From the NCBI GenBank assembly GCA_029013165.1, contig JAQXMV010000042.1:1-7318 (forward strand): DNA of 7,318 nt, in the 5' to 3' direction. The notes beneath the pieces were generated by a model, which saw nothing but the letters and a program-made list of their open reading frames with translations, was not told where the DNA came from and did not search any database. The number at the start of each line of letters is the position of its first letter. Position 1 is the stretch's first letter. This DNA is from Oscillospiraceae bacterium. Its GTDB lineage: Bacteria; Bacillota; Clostridia; Oscillospirales; Acutalibacteraceae. Below are positions 1 through 6,431 of this stretch, piece by piece. Both the position numbers and the translations under genes were made by a program.

Positions 1-1819
1 GCACTTTTTACCGGTTAAGGGCCTGTTTGCTTTTGCCCTGTATCTGATACCTTACGGAATTATTGGCTATGATATATTACGCAAGGCTTTTTGGGGGATT
101 GTGCACGGAGAGGTTTTTGATGAAAATTTCCTGATGGCTGTCGCAACGATCGGGGCTTTGGCGCTGGATCTGGTGAAGAACGGTGACTATGTCGAAGCCA
201 TTGCCGTGATGCTGTTTTACCAGATCGGCGAGCTTTTTCAGAGCTACGCCGTGGGCAGGAGCAGAAAAAATATCAGCAAGCTCATGGATATCAGGCCCGA
301 TTATGCCAATATTGAGCGTGAGGGAAAGTTAGAGCAGGTTGACCCTTACGAAGTGGATATCGGCACGCTGATTATTGTTCAGCCCGGCGAAAAAGTTCCC
401 ATTGACGGGTTGGTGGAAGAAGGGGAGTCCAGCCTGAATACGGTTGCGCTCACCGGTGAGAGCTTACCCCGTGATGTCAAGGCCGGTGACGAAATTATCA
501 GTGGCTGTATCAATATGACCGGGGTGCTGAAAATTCGTACTACGAAGGATTTCGGCGAATCCACGGTTTCCAAGATTCTGGATCTGGTGGAAAATGCAAG
601 CTCCCGTAAATCAAAATCCGAGGATTTTATCTCAAAATTTGCGAAAGTATACACGCCGACGGTATGTTACAGTGCGTTGGCTTTGGCCGTTATTCCGCCC
701 CTTGTCAGTTTGCTCATTCTCCAGTCTCCGGCCAACTGGGGGACTTGGATTTACCGTGCCCTGTCTTTCCTGGTTGCCAGCTGCCCCTGTGCTCTGGTGG
801 TCAGTATTCCGCTTAGTTTCTTCGCCGGTATCGGTGGCGCCAGTAAAGAGGGAATTCTCGTCAAAGGCTCCAACTATTTAGAGGCTCTCTCCAAAACGGG
901 TTATGTAGTATTTGACAAAACCGGCACTTTGACCCAGGGTGTATTTGAAGTCAGTGCGATTCACCACAATAAAATGCCGGAAGACAAGCTGATTGAGTAT
1001 GCGGCGCTGGCGGAAAGCGCGTCCTCGCACCCCATTGCGCAGAGCCTACAGCGTGCTTATGGTTTGCAGTTGGACCGCAGCCGCGTGAGTGAAATTCAGG
1101 AAATCAGCGGTAACGGCGTCATTGCCAAGGTTGACGGATTAGCTGTCGCCGCCGGCAACAGCAAGCTCATGAAACACCTCGGTATTGATCATAAGGACTG
1201 CCACAAAATCGGTACGGTGATTCATCTTGCGATAGACGGAAAATATGCCGGACATATTGTGATTTCCGATGTCGTCAAGCCGACTTCTGTCGAAGCGATT
1301 ACGGCCCTTAAAAAAGCTGGCGTAAAAAAGACCGTGATGCTGACAGGAGATAGAGACGCCGTAGCGCAGCAGGTTGCCGATTCGCTGGGAATTGATAAGG
1401 TTTACAGTGAACTTCTGCCGGGAGACAAGGTCTCGAAAGTGGAAGAACTGCTGACGGAAAAGCCGAAGAAATCGAAGCTCGTCTTTGTGGGAGACGGTAT
1501 CAATGACGCGCCTGTCCTTTCGCGCGCGGATATCGGTATCGCCATGGGTGCGATGGGTTCCGATGCGGCGATTGAGGCGGCCGATGTTGTCTTGATGGAT
1601 GATAATCCTGTTAAAATAGCGAAAGCCATTCAGATTTCTCGAAAATGTCTCAGTCTTGTGTATCAGAACATTGTTTTTGCCATCGGTATTAAAGTGCTGG
1701 CGCTGATTCTGGTTGCCTTTGGCGCCGCCACCATGTGGCTGGCCATTTTTGCCGATGTTGGCGTCACGATCTTGGCCATTCTCAATTCTACCCGTGCCTT
1801 GTTTGTGAAGAAACGATAA
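1..1819 (+). CDS. P1B-type heavy-metal-transporting ATPase (Zn/Cd/Pb exporter type), 5'-truncated by the window edge
   Basis: This gene encodes an ATP-driven membrane pump that exports divalent soft metals, probably Zn2+, Cd2+ or Pb2+. The reading frame is open from base 2, so the true start and any N-terminal metal-binding domain lie outside the window; 605 residues are visible. Numbering from base 2, the motifs are: actuator TGES at 151-154, membrane CPC at 261-263 (metal site), DKTGT with the phosphorylated Asp at 305, the SSHP motif of the nucleotide domain with His 343, then MLTGDR, and the hinge GDGINDAP from 497. The last two membrane helices hold a Lys in NIVFAIGIK and an Asp in FADVG, which match the essential Lys/Asp pair of ZntA/CadA pumps; the Asn/Tyr/Ser residues of Cu+ pumps are absent. 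The C terminus (STRALFVKKR) is complete and a terminator follows. The exact metal is inferred. No metal regulator is visible in the window. Confidence 0.95.
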   Translation, partial: HFLPVKGLFAFALYLIPYGIIGYDILRKAFWGIVHGEVFDENFLMAVATIGALALDLVKNGDYVEAIAVMLFYQIGELFQSYAVGRSRKNISKLMDIRPDYANIEREGKLEQVDPYEVDIGTLIIVQPGEKVPIDGLVEEGESSLNTVALTGESLPRDVKAGDEIISGCINMTGVLKIRTTKDFGESTVSKILDLVENASSRKSKSEDFISKFAKVYTPTVCYSALALAVIPPLVSLLILQSPANWGTWIYRALSFLVASCPCALVVSIPLSFFAGIGGASKEGILVKGSNYLEALSKTGYVVFDKTGTLTQGVFEVSAIHHNKMPEDKLIEYAALAESASSHPIAQSLQRAYGLQLDRSRVSEIQEISGNGVIAKVDGLAVAAGNSKLMKHLGIDHKDCHKIGTVIHLAIDGKYAGHIVISDVVKPTSVEAITALKKAGVKKTVMLTGDRDAVAQQVADSLGIDKVYSELLPGDKVSKVEELLTEKPKKSKLVFVGDGINDAPVLSRADIGIAMGAMGSDAAIEAADVVLMDDNPVKIAKAIQISRKCLSLVYQNIVFAIGIKVLALILVAFGAATMWLAIFADVGVTILAILNSTRALFVKKR

Positions 1820-1838
1820 TATCATTCTGAGGCTATAT

Positions 1839-1857
1839 GATCATTTGAAAATGATAT
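1839..1857. repeat. Small inverted repeat just after the ATPase gene
   Basis: The sequence ATCATTT-GA-AAATGAT (1840-1855) can fold as a 7-bp hairpin in the ATPase mRNA. A second, overlapping pairing is ATATCATT (1819-1826, overlapping the stop codon) with AATGATAT (1850-1857). It lacks a T-run, so it is not an intrinsic terminator by itself. It could be a 3'-end stability element or chance in AT-rich DNA. Confidence 0.35.
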
Positions 1858-1905
1858 CGGTTAACAAAATAGCAGACTATAATAAAAAAGCAATTATAAA
1901 CGAAA

Positions 1906-1943
1906 GTAAGCGGCACAAGGTCTTGTGTCGCTTGCCTTTTTTT
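1906..1943 (+). terminator. Rho-independent terminator of the metal ATPase gene
   Basis: The arms AAGCGGCACAAG (1908-1919) and CTTGTGTCGCTT (1922-1933) pair with one G-U, and the stem extends outward to 1906/1935. The innermost pairs must open to form a loop. A run of seven T (1937-1943) follows on the plus strand. It lies 87 bp after the ATPase stop and prevents readthrough into the opposing tRNA gene. Confidence 0.85.
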
Positions 1944-1957
1944 GCTATCTTGACTAT

Positions 1958-2005
1958 AAAAAAATTGAGTATTCACGAGAATCAAATTCCTTATGAATAC
2001 TCAAT
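1958..2005 (-). terminator. Rho-independent terminator of the tRNA-Leu gene
   Basis: The arms ATTGAGTATTCA (1964-1975) and TGAATACTCAAT (1994-2005) are a perfect 12-bp inverted repeat. The 18-nt loop contains a further GAAT/ATTC pairing. The A-run at 1958-1964 reads as a T-run on the minus strand, so the element terminates leftward transcription. The stem starts 2 bp beyond the encoded CCA end of the tRNA. Confidence 0.9.
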
Positions 2006-2006
2006 G

Positions 2007-2091
2007 TGGTGCGAGAGACGGGACTTGAACCCGTACGAGCTGCCCCACACGCCCCTCAAACGTGCGCGTCTGCCGATTCCGCCACTCTCGC
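2007..2091 (-). tRNA. tRNA-Leu (anticodon GAG)
   Basis: Read on the minus strand, this 85-nt gene folds as a class II tRNA. The acceptor stem GCGAGAG pairs with CTCTCGC, followed by discriminator A and an encoded CCA. The D region TGGCGGAATCGGCAGACGCG is typical of bacterial tRNA-Leu. The anticodon stem CACGT/GCGTG encloses the 7-nt loop TTGAGGG, giving anticodon GAG (plus-strand 2055-2057), which reads CUC and CUU. The 13-nt variable region TGGGGCAGCTCGT is long, as expected for leucine. The T arm is ACGGG-TTCAAGT-CCCGT. It is a single gene with its own promoter and terminator, between two plus-strand protein genes. Confidence 0.97.
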
Positions 2092-2167
2092 ATATTCACT
2101 TGTCTCAAACTTTTACCAAGCGCGCGTAACTCTTATGATTCCGATTCACTTGCTTTCGTTTGAACGC
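2092..2167 (-). other. Long 5' leader of the tRNA-Leu transcript
   Basis: From the predicted transcription start (about 2167) to the mature tRNA 5' end there are about 75 nt that RNase P would remove. The stretch holds no convincing ORF. It contains a 9-bp direct repeat ATTCACTTG (plus strand 2094-2102 and 2144-2152), and CAAGCG (2117-2122) can pair with CGCTTG (2165-2170). I see no recognisable T-box or other known leader element. Confidence 0.5.
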
Positions 2168-2173
2168 TTGTAT

Positions 2174-2202
2174 AATATATCACTTTCCTTGGCAAAAGTC
2201 AA
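2174..2202 (-). promoter_or_regulatory. Vegetative promoter of tRNA-Leu
   Basis: On the minus strand, TTGACT (-35, 2197-2202) is followed after exactly 17 bp by TATATT (-10, 2174-2179). Each box matches the sigma-A consensus at 5 of 6 positions. AT-rich DNA lies upstream of the -35 box. It points at the tRNA gene. Confidence 0.75.
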
Positions 2203-2230
2203 CCCTTTTTCGGCTTTTTTTACATTTTTC

Positions 2231-2259
2231 TTGACTTGATTCGTATTCCTATTTATAAT
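2231..2259 (+). promoter_or_regulatory. Vegetative promoter of the comEC-like gene
   Basis: TTGACT (-35, 2231-2236), a 17-bp spacer and a perfect TATAAT (-10, 2254-2259) form a near-ideal sigma-A promoter. Transcription would start near 2266, about 59 nt before the chosen ATG. T-tracts at 2206-2229 just upstream resemble an UP element. The match suggests the gene is transcribed during growth and not only in a special state; that is inference. Confidence 0.8.
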
Positions 2260-2307
2260 ATTTATGAAGATGAAATTCGTCGGAAACTGTTTCGGTGTCA
2301 CAGCCGT

Positions 2308-2315
2308 GGGGGAGG
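2308..2315 (+). promoter_or_regulatory. Ribosome binding site that fixes the comEC start
   Basis: GGGGGAGG lies 9 nt before the ATG at 2325. The in-frame GTG at 2295 is upstream of this site and has no Shine-Dalgarno sequence, so 2325 is preferred. Confidence 0.8.
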
Positions 2316-2324
2316 ATAAGCGTT

Positions 2325-3869
2325 ATGAAACGACCGCTGAGCGTGGCAGGCTTTACGATGCTTGGTACCCTCGTTCTGCTGTGCTGTTTTGGCAGCTATG
2401 CGTTGTCATTGGCACTTGGCTGTGCGTTAGCCCTGTTATTTGTTGTGTCTTTGTTTTTCGTGCGATCCTTCAGAAGCGCGACGGCTGTGCCGGTGATTCT
2501 GGCTTTTGCCCTTCTTTCCTGCGTCTTGTTTTGCCGTGCTGACAGTGCTTATCGCAGCACCTCGTCACTGGCAGGGAGATACACCCATGTCAAAGCGGTG
2601 GTCAATTCCTCTCCCAAGTTCAACAAGGACTATGAAAGATACTACTGCTCGGCGAAAATTGTGCTCATTGACGGCAAAAAGTATCAAGGCAATATCCGCA
2701 TTTCTTTCAGTGAAGCGAAAGATGAGATGGATTCTTCGGCACTTCGTCCGGGAAACATTCTTACCTTTGACGGCTTTCTCTATCAGGTCGGTGGCAAAAA
2801 CAGTGACATATCCGATTATTTTAAGACGGATCAAATTTTCATCGGTGTCTATGCGGTGAAAAATCTTCATATTACTGAGGCACCCGTGAAGCCTTTGACC
2901 TATTACTGTGAAAATATCCGCAAAACCATCAGTATGGGACTCCTGCGGGATTACGGCATGAAATGCGGAAGTGTGATGATTTCTTTGGTTACCGGAGATA
3001 AATCCTATCTTTCCGATACGGTCTACGACCAATTCAAGCGCGCCGGTGCGGCGCATCTGATGGCAGTTTCCGGATTGCACCTGTCGGTGCTATTGATCTT
3101 TTTGACCTTTCTGCTGAGAAAGAAGGGGAAGCGGCTAAATACACCGACCTACCTTTTCTTTTGCCTTTTCGTTGTGTTCATGATGTTTCTCTCTCAGTTC
3201 AGCGGCTCGGTGACGAGGGCAGGCATCATGATGCTGTTCATGCTGACCGGTGAACGCTTCGGTGAAAGCGCGGATTCTCTCAATTCTCTCGGCTTTTCCT
3301 GCATGGTGATTCTCTTGGTCAATCCTTTCAGCGCCATGGATGTGGGATTCCTGCTGTCGGTACTTTCCACCTATGGTATCCTTGTGATGGCAGTGCCGGT
3401 GAATGCCGCGGCGGCAGAACGCCTTGGGGCTGATAGAAAAGACAAATGGTATATTCCGTTTCTGACAGATGGAATATACAGCCTCAGCATTAGCCTTGCC
3501 GTATATATGTACACCCTGCCTGTTATTGCCGTTACTTTCGGTGAGATTTCAAAGGTTGGCTGGCTCACGAATCTGATTTTGTTGCCGGTTTCCGCTTTTC
3601 TTGTGATCATCGCGGCGATCAGTGCGGTGCTTTCGGCTTTTGGATTATTGCCGGGTTTCGTGGCGGCCCTGTTCAGACTGTTTGTGGAATTTGCCGTGAA
3701 AGTGACAGAAATCTTAGGCGGTGAAAATTCGGTTATCCATGTTAGAAGTCAAGGGCAGGTGGCTTTCTTTTGTCTTTTGCCGTTACTTTTGTTCTGTGCT
3801 TATGAATTTATCGGGAAGAAAATTTGGCGCAAATTTCGTCTCTCACAGAAAATGGAAGAGATTGCATAG
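2325..3869 (+). CDS. comEC: ComEC/Rec2-family DNA-uptake channel protein without a metallo-beta-lactamase domain
   Basis: This is the inner-membrane channel family that passes single-stranded DNA into the cell during natural transformation. The 514-residue protein starts with two hydrophobic helices (about 5-50 and 52-70), followed by a soluble region of the DUF4131/OB-like type (about 80-180). The membrane competence domain then begins near residue 220. Visible family motifs are HLMAVSGLHLSV (from His 244), VTRAGIMM, NPFSAMDVGFLLSVLSTYGI, and LPVIAVTFGEISKVGWLTNLILLP. The protein ends with a basic tail soon after the last helix. Classical ComEC is about 750-800 residues with a C-terminal metallo-beta-lactamase-like domain; here that domain is absent and the gene runs into a terminator, with no such ORF nearby. 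The gene stands alone under its own promoter, without comEA or holA beside it. Family assignment is firm; a working transformation role is inference. Confidence 0.92.
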   Translation: MKRPLSVAGFTMLGTLVLLCCFGSYALSLALGCALALLFVVSLFFVRSFRSATAVPVILAFALLSCVLFCRADSAYRSTSSLAGRYTHVKAVVNSSPKFNKDYERYYCSAKIVLIDGKKYQGNIRISFSEAKDEMDSSALRPGNILTFDGFLYQVGGKNSDISDYFKTDQIFIGVYAVKNLHITEAPVKPLTYYCENIRKTISMGLLRDYGMKCGSVMISLVTGDKSYLSDTVYDQFKRAGAAHLMAVSGLHLSVLLIFLTFLLRKKGKRLNTPTYLFFCLFVVFMMFLSQFSGSVTRAGIMMLFMLTGERFGESADSLNSLGFSCMVILLVNPFSAMDVGFLLSVLSTYGILVMAVPVNAAAAERLGADRKDKWYIPFLTDGIYSLSISLAVYMYTLPVIAVTFGEISKVGWLTNLILLPVSAFLVIIAAISAVLSAFGLLPGFVAALFRLFVEFAVKVTEILGGENSVIHVRSQGQVAFFCLLPLLLFCAYEFIGKKIWRKFRLSQKMEEIA

Positions 3870-3906
3870 GGCAGGGGAGCCGGTGAAGAAACAAGCGTAT
3901 ATAAAA

Positions 3907-3939
3907 TGCACCTCAAAGGCTGTTTGCTTTTGAGGTGCA
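3907..3939. terminator. Shared bidirectional terminator between comEC and the YfcC-type carrier
   Basis: A perfect 11-bp inverted repeat, TGCACCTCAAA (3907-3917) and TTTGAGGTGCA (3929-3939), encloses an 11-nt loop. On the plus strand it is followed by AATTCTTTTGTT, and on the minus strand by TTTTATATAC. It lies 37 bp after the comEC stop and 19 bp after the carrier stop, so one hairpin can serve both converging genes. The T-runs are moderate. Confidence 0.75.
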
Positions 3940-3958
3940 AATTCTTTTGTTAGATTTG

Positions 3959-5440
3959 TTAATAACCGATATATACGCCGATAAGGTTCATGGCAATGGC
4001 CGCTATGAATTCCAGCACAAAGAGCTTCCAGATAGCCTTGAAATATTTGCCGTAGGAGAGATTGATCATACCCAGAGCGATCATCAGCAGTCCGTTTGTG
4101 GGGAAAAGCACATTGCAGAAGCCTTCGCTGAGACAGAAAGCTACAATGAGGTTTTGTCTGCCGATGCCGACCATATCCACCAGAGGCAAAAGAATAGGCA
4201 TGAGCAGAAAGGCTTTAGCAGAGCCGCTGCTGATAAAGAACTCAAAAACGCAAATGACAAAGAAAATGATAACTATGGAAATGTAGGGATTCAGGCCGCT
4301 GATGGCGTTGTGTACCCAATAGAGCAAGGTGTCGATAATTTTACCCGACTTGAGAATATAAGTGACGCTGATGATGAAAATAATAATCGGTGCGCAGGGC
4401 AGGATGGTCTTTGCGCCGGAGAGAAAACTGCGAAGCAGATTTTTTCCTTTAATGCCTGAAATATGACCGGCTCTCAGTCCGCCGACCGTGAAAAGAACGG
4501 CCATAGAAGCAAGGGGCAGATAACCGATAATATCCGATATAGCCTGATCCTTTACGATAATATTCGTGGTCAGACAAATGACGGTTATGACGAGAACGGC
4601 CAGAAGAGAAGAGACAAAAGCCTTCGTTGCCTTCGGCAAATTCGGGTTGGCCATGGCTTTTGCCGTTTCCTCTTCATTGAGATAACGGTCACGCAGCTTC
4701 AGGTCGCTTTCGTAGCATAGGGATTTCGTCGGATCCTTTTCGACCTTTTTCGCGTAAGTGATGAGAAAACCGGCAAGGACGGCGTAAACCACAACAAAGA
4801 CAGCACACCGGAATAGAACGCCGGAAAACATCGGAAGATCGGCCATGGACTGAACGATTCCCACATTGAACGGATTAAAAGTGGCGGCTGAATAACCGAA
4901 AGCTACAGAGATGAGGCTGAAGCCGAGACCGACCAGTGAGTCCCAGCCGAGAGAAAGAGAGATCGCCACGGCCAAAGGCACCAGTGTGACAGATTCTTCC
5001 ATGATGCCGGCGAAAGAACTCAGTGCCATGCAGGCTAAAATCATAACGGCCAGTAAAGTATACTTTTTGTCAGAAAACCGTCGGACGACACTGCTCATGA
5101 TATATTTCATGACGCCGCTTTTATCCAGTACCAAAAAGGTGCCGCCGATGAGGATAATCACCAAAATGATAATAACGCCCATCATGGCGTCGCCGGTGGC
5201 ATAGATAAAGGCTTCTACCGGAGCAATAAACACCCTCCAGAAACTGTATCCGACGCTTTCTCTCGGAATTTCATGATAGGTGCCGTTGATGATGGCACCG
5301 TCAGCGTCCACATCATATAAACCTGTGGGCACCACTTGCGTGAGTATTCCGGCAAAAACCATGATACCGATAATCAGGGCGGCGATACCGATGATGGTTT
5401 TTTTCTCGATTTTTATGCCGATTGAACTGTCATCTTTCAT
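3959..5440 (-). CDS. YfcC/DcuC-family membrane carrier
   Basis: This 493-residue integral membrane protein has a short charged N terminus, a first helix at about 13-33, a loop beginning at the VVPTGLYD motif, and then about ten further hydrophobic segments. The pattern fits the YfcC branch of the DcuC (C4-dicarboxylate anaerobic carrier) family: IGGTFLVLDKSGVMKYI, SSFAGIMEESVTLVPL, the re-entrant-like SAATFNPFNVGIVQSMA, and near the C terminus FPTNGLLMIALGMI. Length is normal for the family. YfcC proteins are variously annotated as carriers of amino acids, dipeptides or dicarboxylates, and the substrate cannot be read from sequence. The ATG has an AGGAG site at 5449-5453, 8 nt upstream. The gene follows the PHP phosphoesterase by 18 bp on the same strand, so the two are almost surely cotranscribed. 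It ends near the hairpin shared with comEC. Confidence 0.88.
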   Translation of the reverse strand: MKDDSSIGIKIEKKTIIGIAALIIGIMVFAGILTQVVPTGLYDVDADGAIINGTYHEIPRESVGYSFWRVFIAPVEAFIYATGDAMMGVIIILVIILIGGTFLVLDKSGVMKYIMSSVVRRFSDKKYTLLAVMILACMALSSFAGIMEESVTLVPLAVAISLSLGWDSLVGLGFSLISVAFGYSAATFNPFNVGIVQSMADLPMFSGVLFRCAVFVVVYAVLAGFLITYAKKVEKDPTKSLCYESDLKLRDRYLNEEETAKAMANPNLPKATKAFVSSLLAVLVITVICLTTNIIVKDQAISDIIGYLPLASMAVLFTVGGLRAGHISGIKGKNLLRSFLSGAKTILPCAPIIIFIISVTYILKSGKIIDTLLYWVHNAISGLNPYISIVIIFFVICVFEFFISSGSAKAFLLMPILLPLVDMVGIGRQNLIVAFCLSEGFCNVLFPTNGLLMIALGMINLSYGKYFKAIWKLFVLEFIAAIAMNLIGVYIGY

Positions 5441-5458
5441 TGATCTCTCTCCTGTGTT

Positions 5459-6262
5459 TTAAACTTCAATATGCATTTCTTCTCGGTTGACATAAAATGT
5501 CAGCTGATTTTTTCCGTATTTTTTGATGATTTTTATGGCCTGCTCAATGCCCGCGCCGACATCATAGGCACTGTGGGCGTCGGAACCGACGGTGATCAGC
5601 TCGCCGCCGAGCTGAAAATAACGCTCGATGAGATTTTCATCAGGCATGGTTCTGCCGATATCCTGACGAAGTCCCGAGGTGTTGATCTCAAGGGCTTTGC
5701 GGTTTTCGATCATGGTTGTCAGCAAATAATCTGCGGCGTCTGACACTTTCTTATAGTCGAAATCAATGCCGTATTTGCCCTGAATACGCCGCATGGGGCA
5801 GGTGATGTGAGCCAGAGCGTCGCACTGATCCCATTTGGCGATTTCCGCCAGTTCAAGGAAATAATCCTCCATGAATTTGTATACATCAATTTTGTCGTAT
5901 TCGATTTCTTTGATATCCTGTGTCCAGCCTTTCGGTGTGTGAACGCTGGCCAGTATATAGTCATAATTTTTTGTGCCGAGTATTTTTTCTGACAGTTCGA
6001 TGTCATAAAAGGGCTGGCCGATTTCAATTCCGATCAGCACCAAAAGCTGCCCCTCAAAGGCAGAACGGGCCTTGGCGCATTCAAAATAGGAGTGAAAGAT
6101 GCTGCTGTTATATTTTTGTGAGAAGAATTTATCCACCTCGCAGTGATCCGTGATGGCTATGCCACGAAGACCGTTTCTGACGGCATGCTCACAAATATAC
6201 ATAGGCGAATGAATTCCGTCCGGTGAATTATCGGAATGAATGTGCATATCTATCAGCCTCAT
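5459..6262 (-). CDS. PHP-domain phosphoesterase, histidinol-phosphatase (HisJ) type
   Basis: This 267-residue soluble enzyme belongs to the PHP superfamily, which uses a cluster of metal ions to hydrolyse phosphate esters. The metal-ligand series is complete: HIH at 7-9 (DMHIHSD), His 40 in ITDH, Glu 80 in GIEIG, His 108 in SVHTP, His 152 in LAHITCP, and Asp 228/His 230 in GSDAH. EINTSG near 192-197 is typical of HisJ-like histidinol-phosphate phosphatases, as is the length. The start at 6262 is preferred over an ATG at 6277 because GGGAGG (6270-6275) sits 7 nt before it. It is the first gene of a pair with the downstream carrier. No his biosynthesis gene is visible, so the true substrate could be histidinol phosphate or another small phosphate ester. 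Confidence 0.88.
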   Translation of the reverse strand: MRLIDMHIHSDNSPDGIHSPMYICEHAVRNGLRGIAITDHCEVDKFFSQKYNSSIFHSYFECAKARSAFEGQLLVLIGIEIGQPFYDIELSEKILGTKNYDYILASVHTPKGWTQDIKEIEYDKIDVYKFMEDYFLELAEIAKWDQCDALAHITCPMRRIQGKYGIDFDYKKVSDAADYLLTTMIENRKALEINTSGLRQDIGRTMPDENLIERYFQLGGELITVGSDAHSAYDVGAGIEQAIKIIKKYGKNQLTFYVNREEMHIEV

Positions 6263-6269
6263 AGAAAAA

Positions 6270-6275
6270 CCTCCC
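6270..6275 (-). promoter_or_regulatory. Ribosome binding site that fixes the PHP gene start
   Basis: On the minus strand GGGAGG precedes the ATG at 6262 by 7 nt. The upstream ATG at 6277 overlaps this site and would make the Shine-Dalgarno part of the coding sequence, so it is rejected as the start. Confidence 0.75.
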
Positions 6276-6291
6276 ATCTTAAATTTAAAAC

Positions 6292-6320
6292 ATTATACAT
6301 CATCATGAAAGAATATGCAA
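6292..6320 (-). promoter_or_regulatory. Predicted promoter of the PHP phosphoesterase-carrier pair
   Basis: On the minus strand a perfect TATAAT (-10, 6292-6297) lies 17 bp from TTGCAT (-35, 6315-6320), which keeps the important TTG. Transcription would begin near 6285, giving a leader of about 23 nt. The weak -35 box suits an activated or repressible promoter, and a perfect dyad overlaps it. Confidence 0.6.
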
Positions 6321-6328
6321 TATTCTTT
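6308..6328. promoter_or_regulatory. Perfect 9-bp dyad, candidate operator
   Basis: AAAGAATAT (6308-6316) and ATATTCTTT (6320-6328) are exact inverted repeats around GCA. The 21-bp element covers the whole predicted -35 box of the minus-strand promoter. Its size and symmetry fit a site for a dimeric helix-turn-helix regulator. No regulator gene lies in the window. It has no following T-run, so it is not a terminator. Confidence 0.5.
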
Positions 6329-6341
6329 GCATAAAATCCGG

Positions 6342-6370
6342 GAGTGTTCCTCAAATTTACAGGCAAATTA
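6342..6370 (+). promoter_or_regulatory. Tentative sporulation-type promoter upstream of the YetF-like gene
   Basis: GAGTG (6342-6346), 17 bp, CAAATTA (6364-6370) loosely fits the sigma-G pattern GNATR-N17/18-CATNNTA, with one mismatch in each box. No good sigma-A promoter is visible for this gene on the plus strand. Degenerate matches like this are common in AT-rich DNA, so this is only a suggestion. Confidence 0.2.
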
Positions 6371-6419
6371 ATCTGAAAATCCTGCAAATAAAAGGGGAGA
6401 AACAAGGAATATTATAATT

Positions 6420-6425
6420 GAGGTG
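6420..6425 (+). promoter_or_regulatory. Ribosome binding site that fixes the YetF-like start
   Basis: GAGGTG lies 6 nt before the ATG at 6432. An in-frame GTG at 6423 falls inside this site, so ATG 6432 is preferred. Confidence 0.7.
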
Positions 6426-6431
6426 AATGAA

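Noticed and set aside
1878..1883. TATAAT on the plus strand after the ATPase, possible small-RNA promoter
   Set aside because: No -35 box at a workable distance (1855-1860 is TATCGG), and only about 50 bp remain before the terminator.
1958..2091. tRNA locus as an integration (att) site
   Set aside because: No integrase, no repeated tRNA 3' end and no mobile genes are visible on either side within the window.
1845..2129. 94-codon plus-strand ORF across the tRNA region
   Set aside because: It runs through both terminators and antisense through the tRNA-Leu gene; its protein has no recognisable feature and it has no ribosome binding site.
2295..2324. GTG start giving comEC ten extra residues
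   Set aside because: The Shine-Dalgarno GGGGGAGG lies downstream of this codon and is correctly spaced for the ATG at 2325.
2264..2542. 92-codon ORF starting in the comEC leader
   Set aside because: Its ATG lies at or before the predicted transcription start, it lacks a Shine-Dalgarno sequence, and most of it is an alternate frame of comEC.
3882..3932. 16-codon GTG ORF after comEC, behind a GGGGAG sequence
   Set aside because: It ends inside the terminator hairpin, has no similarity I can recognise, and the Shine-Dalgarno spacing is too short.
3935..4459. 174-codon plus-strand ORF opposite the carrier gene
   Set aside because: It is the antisense shadow of the YfcC-type carrier, with a composition unlike a real protein and no start signals. 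The same holds for the other long ORFs opposite the ATPase, PHP and YetF genes.
6413..6418. TATAAT just before the YetF-like gene
   Set aside because: Transcription would start within the ribosome binding site, and there is no -35 box at 6390-6395.
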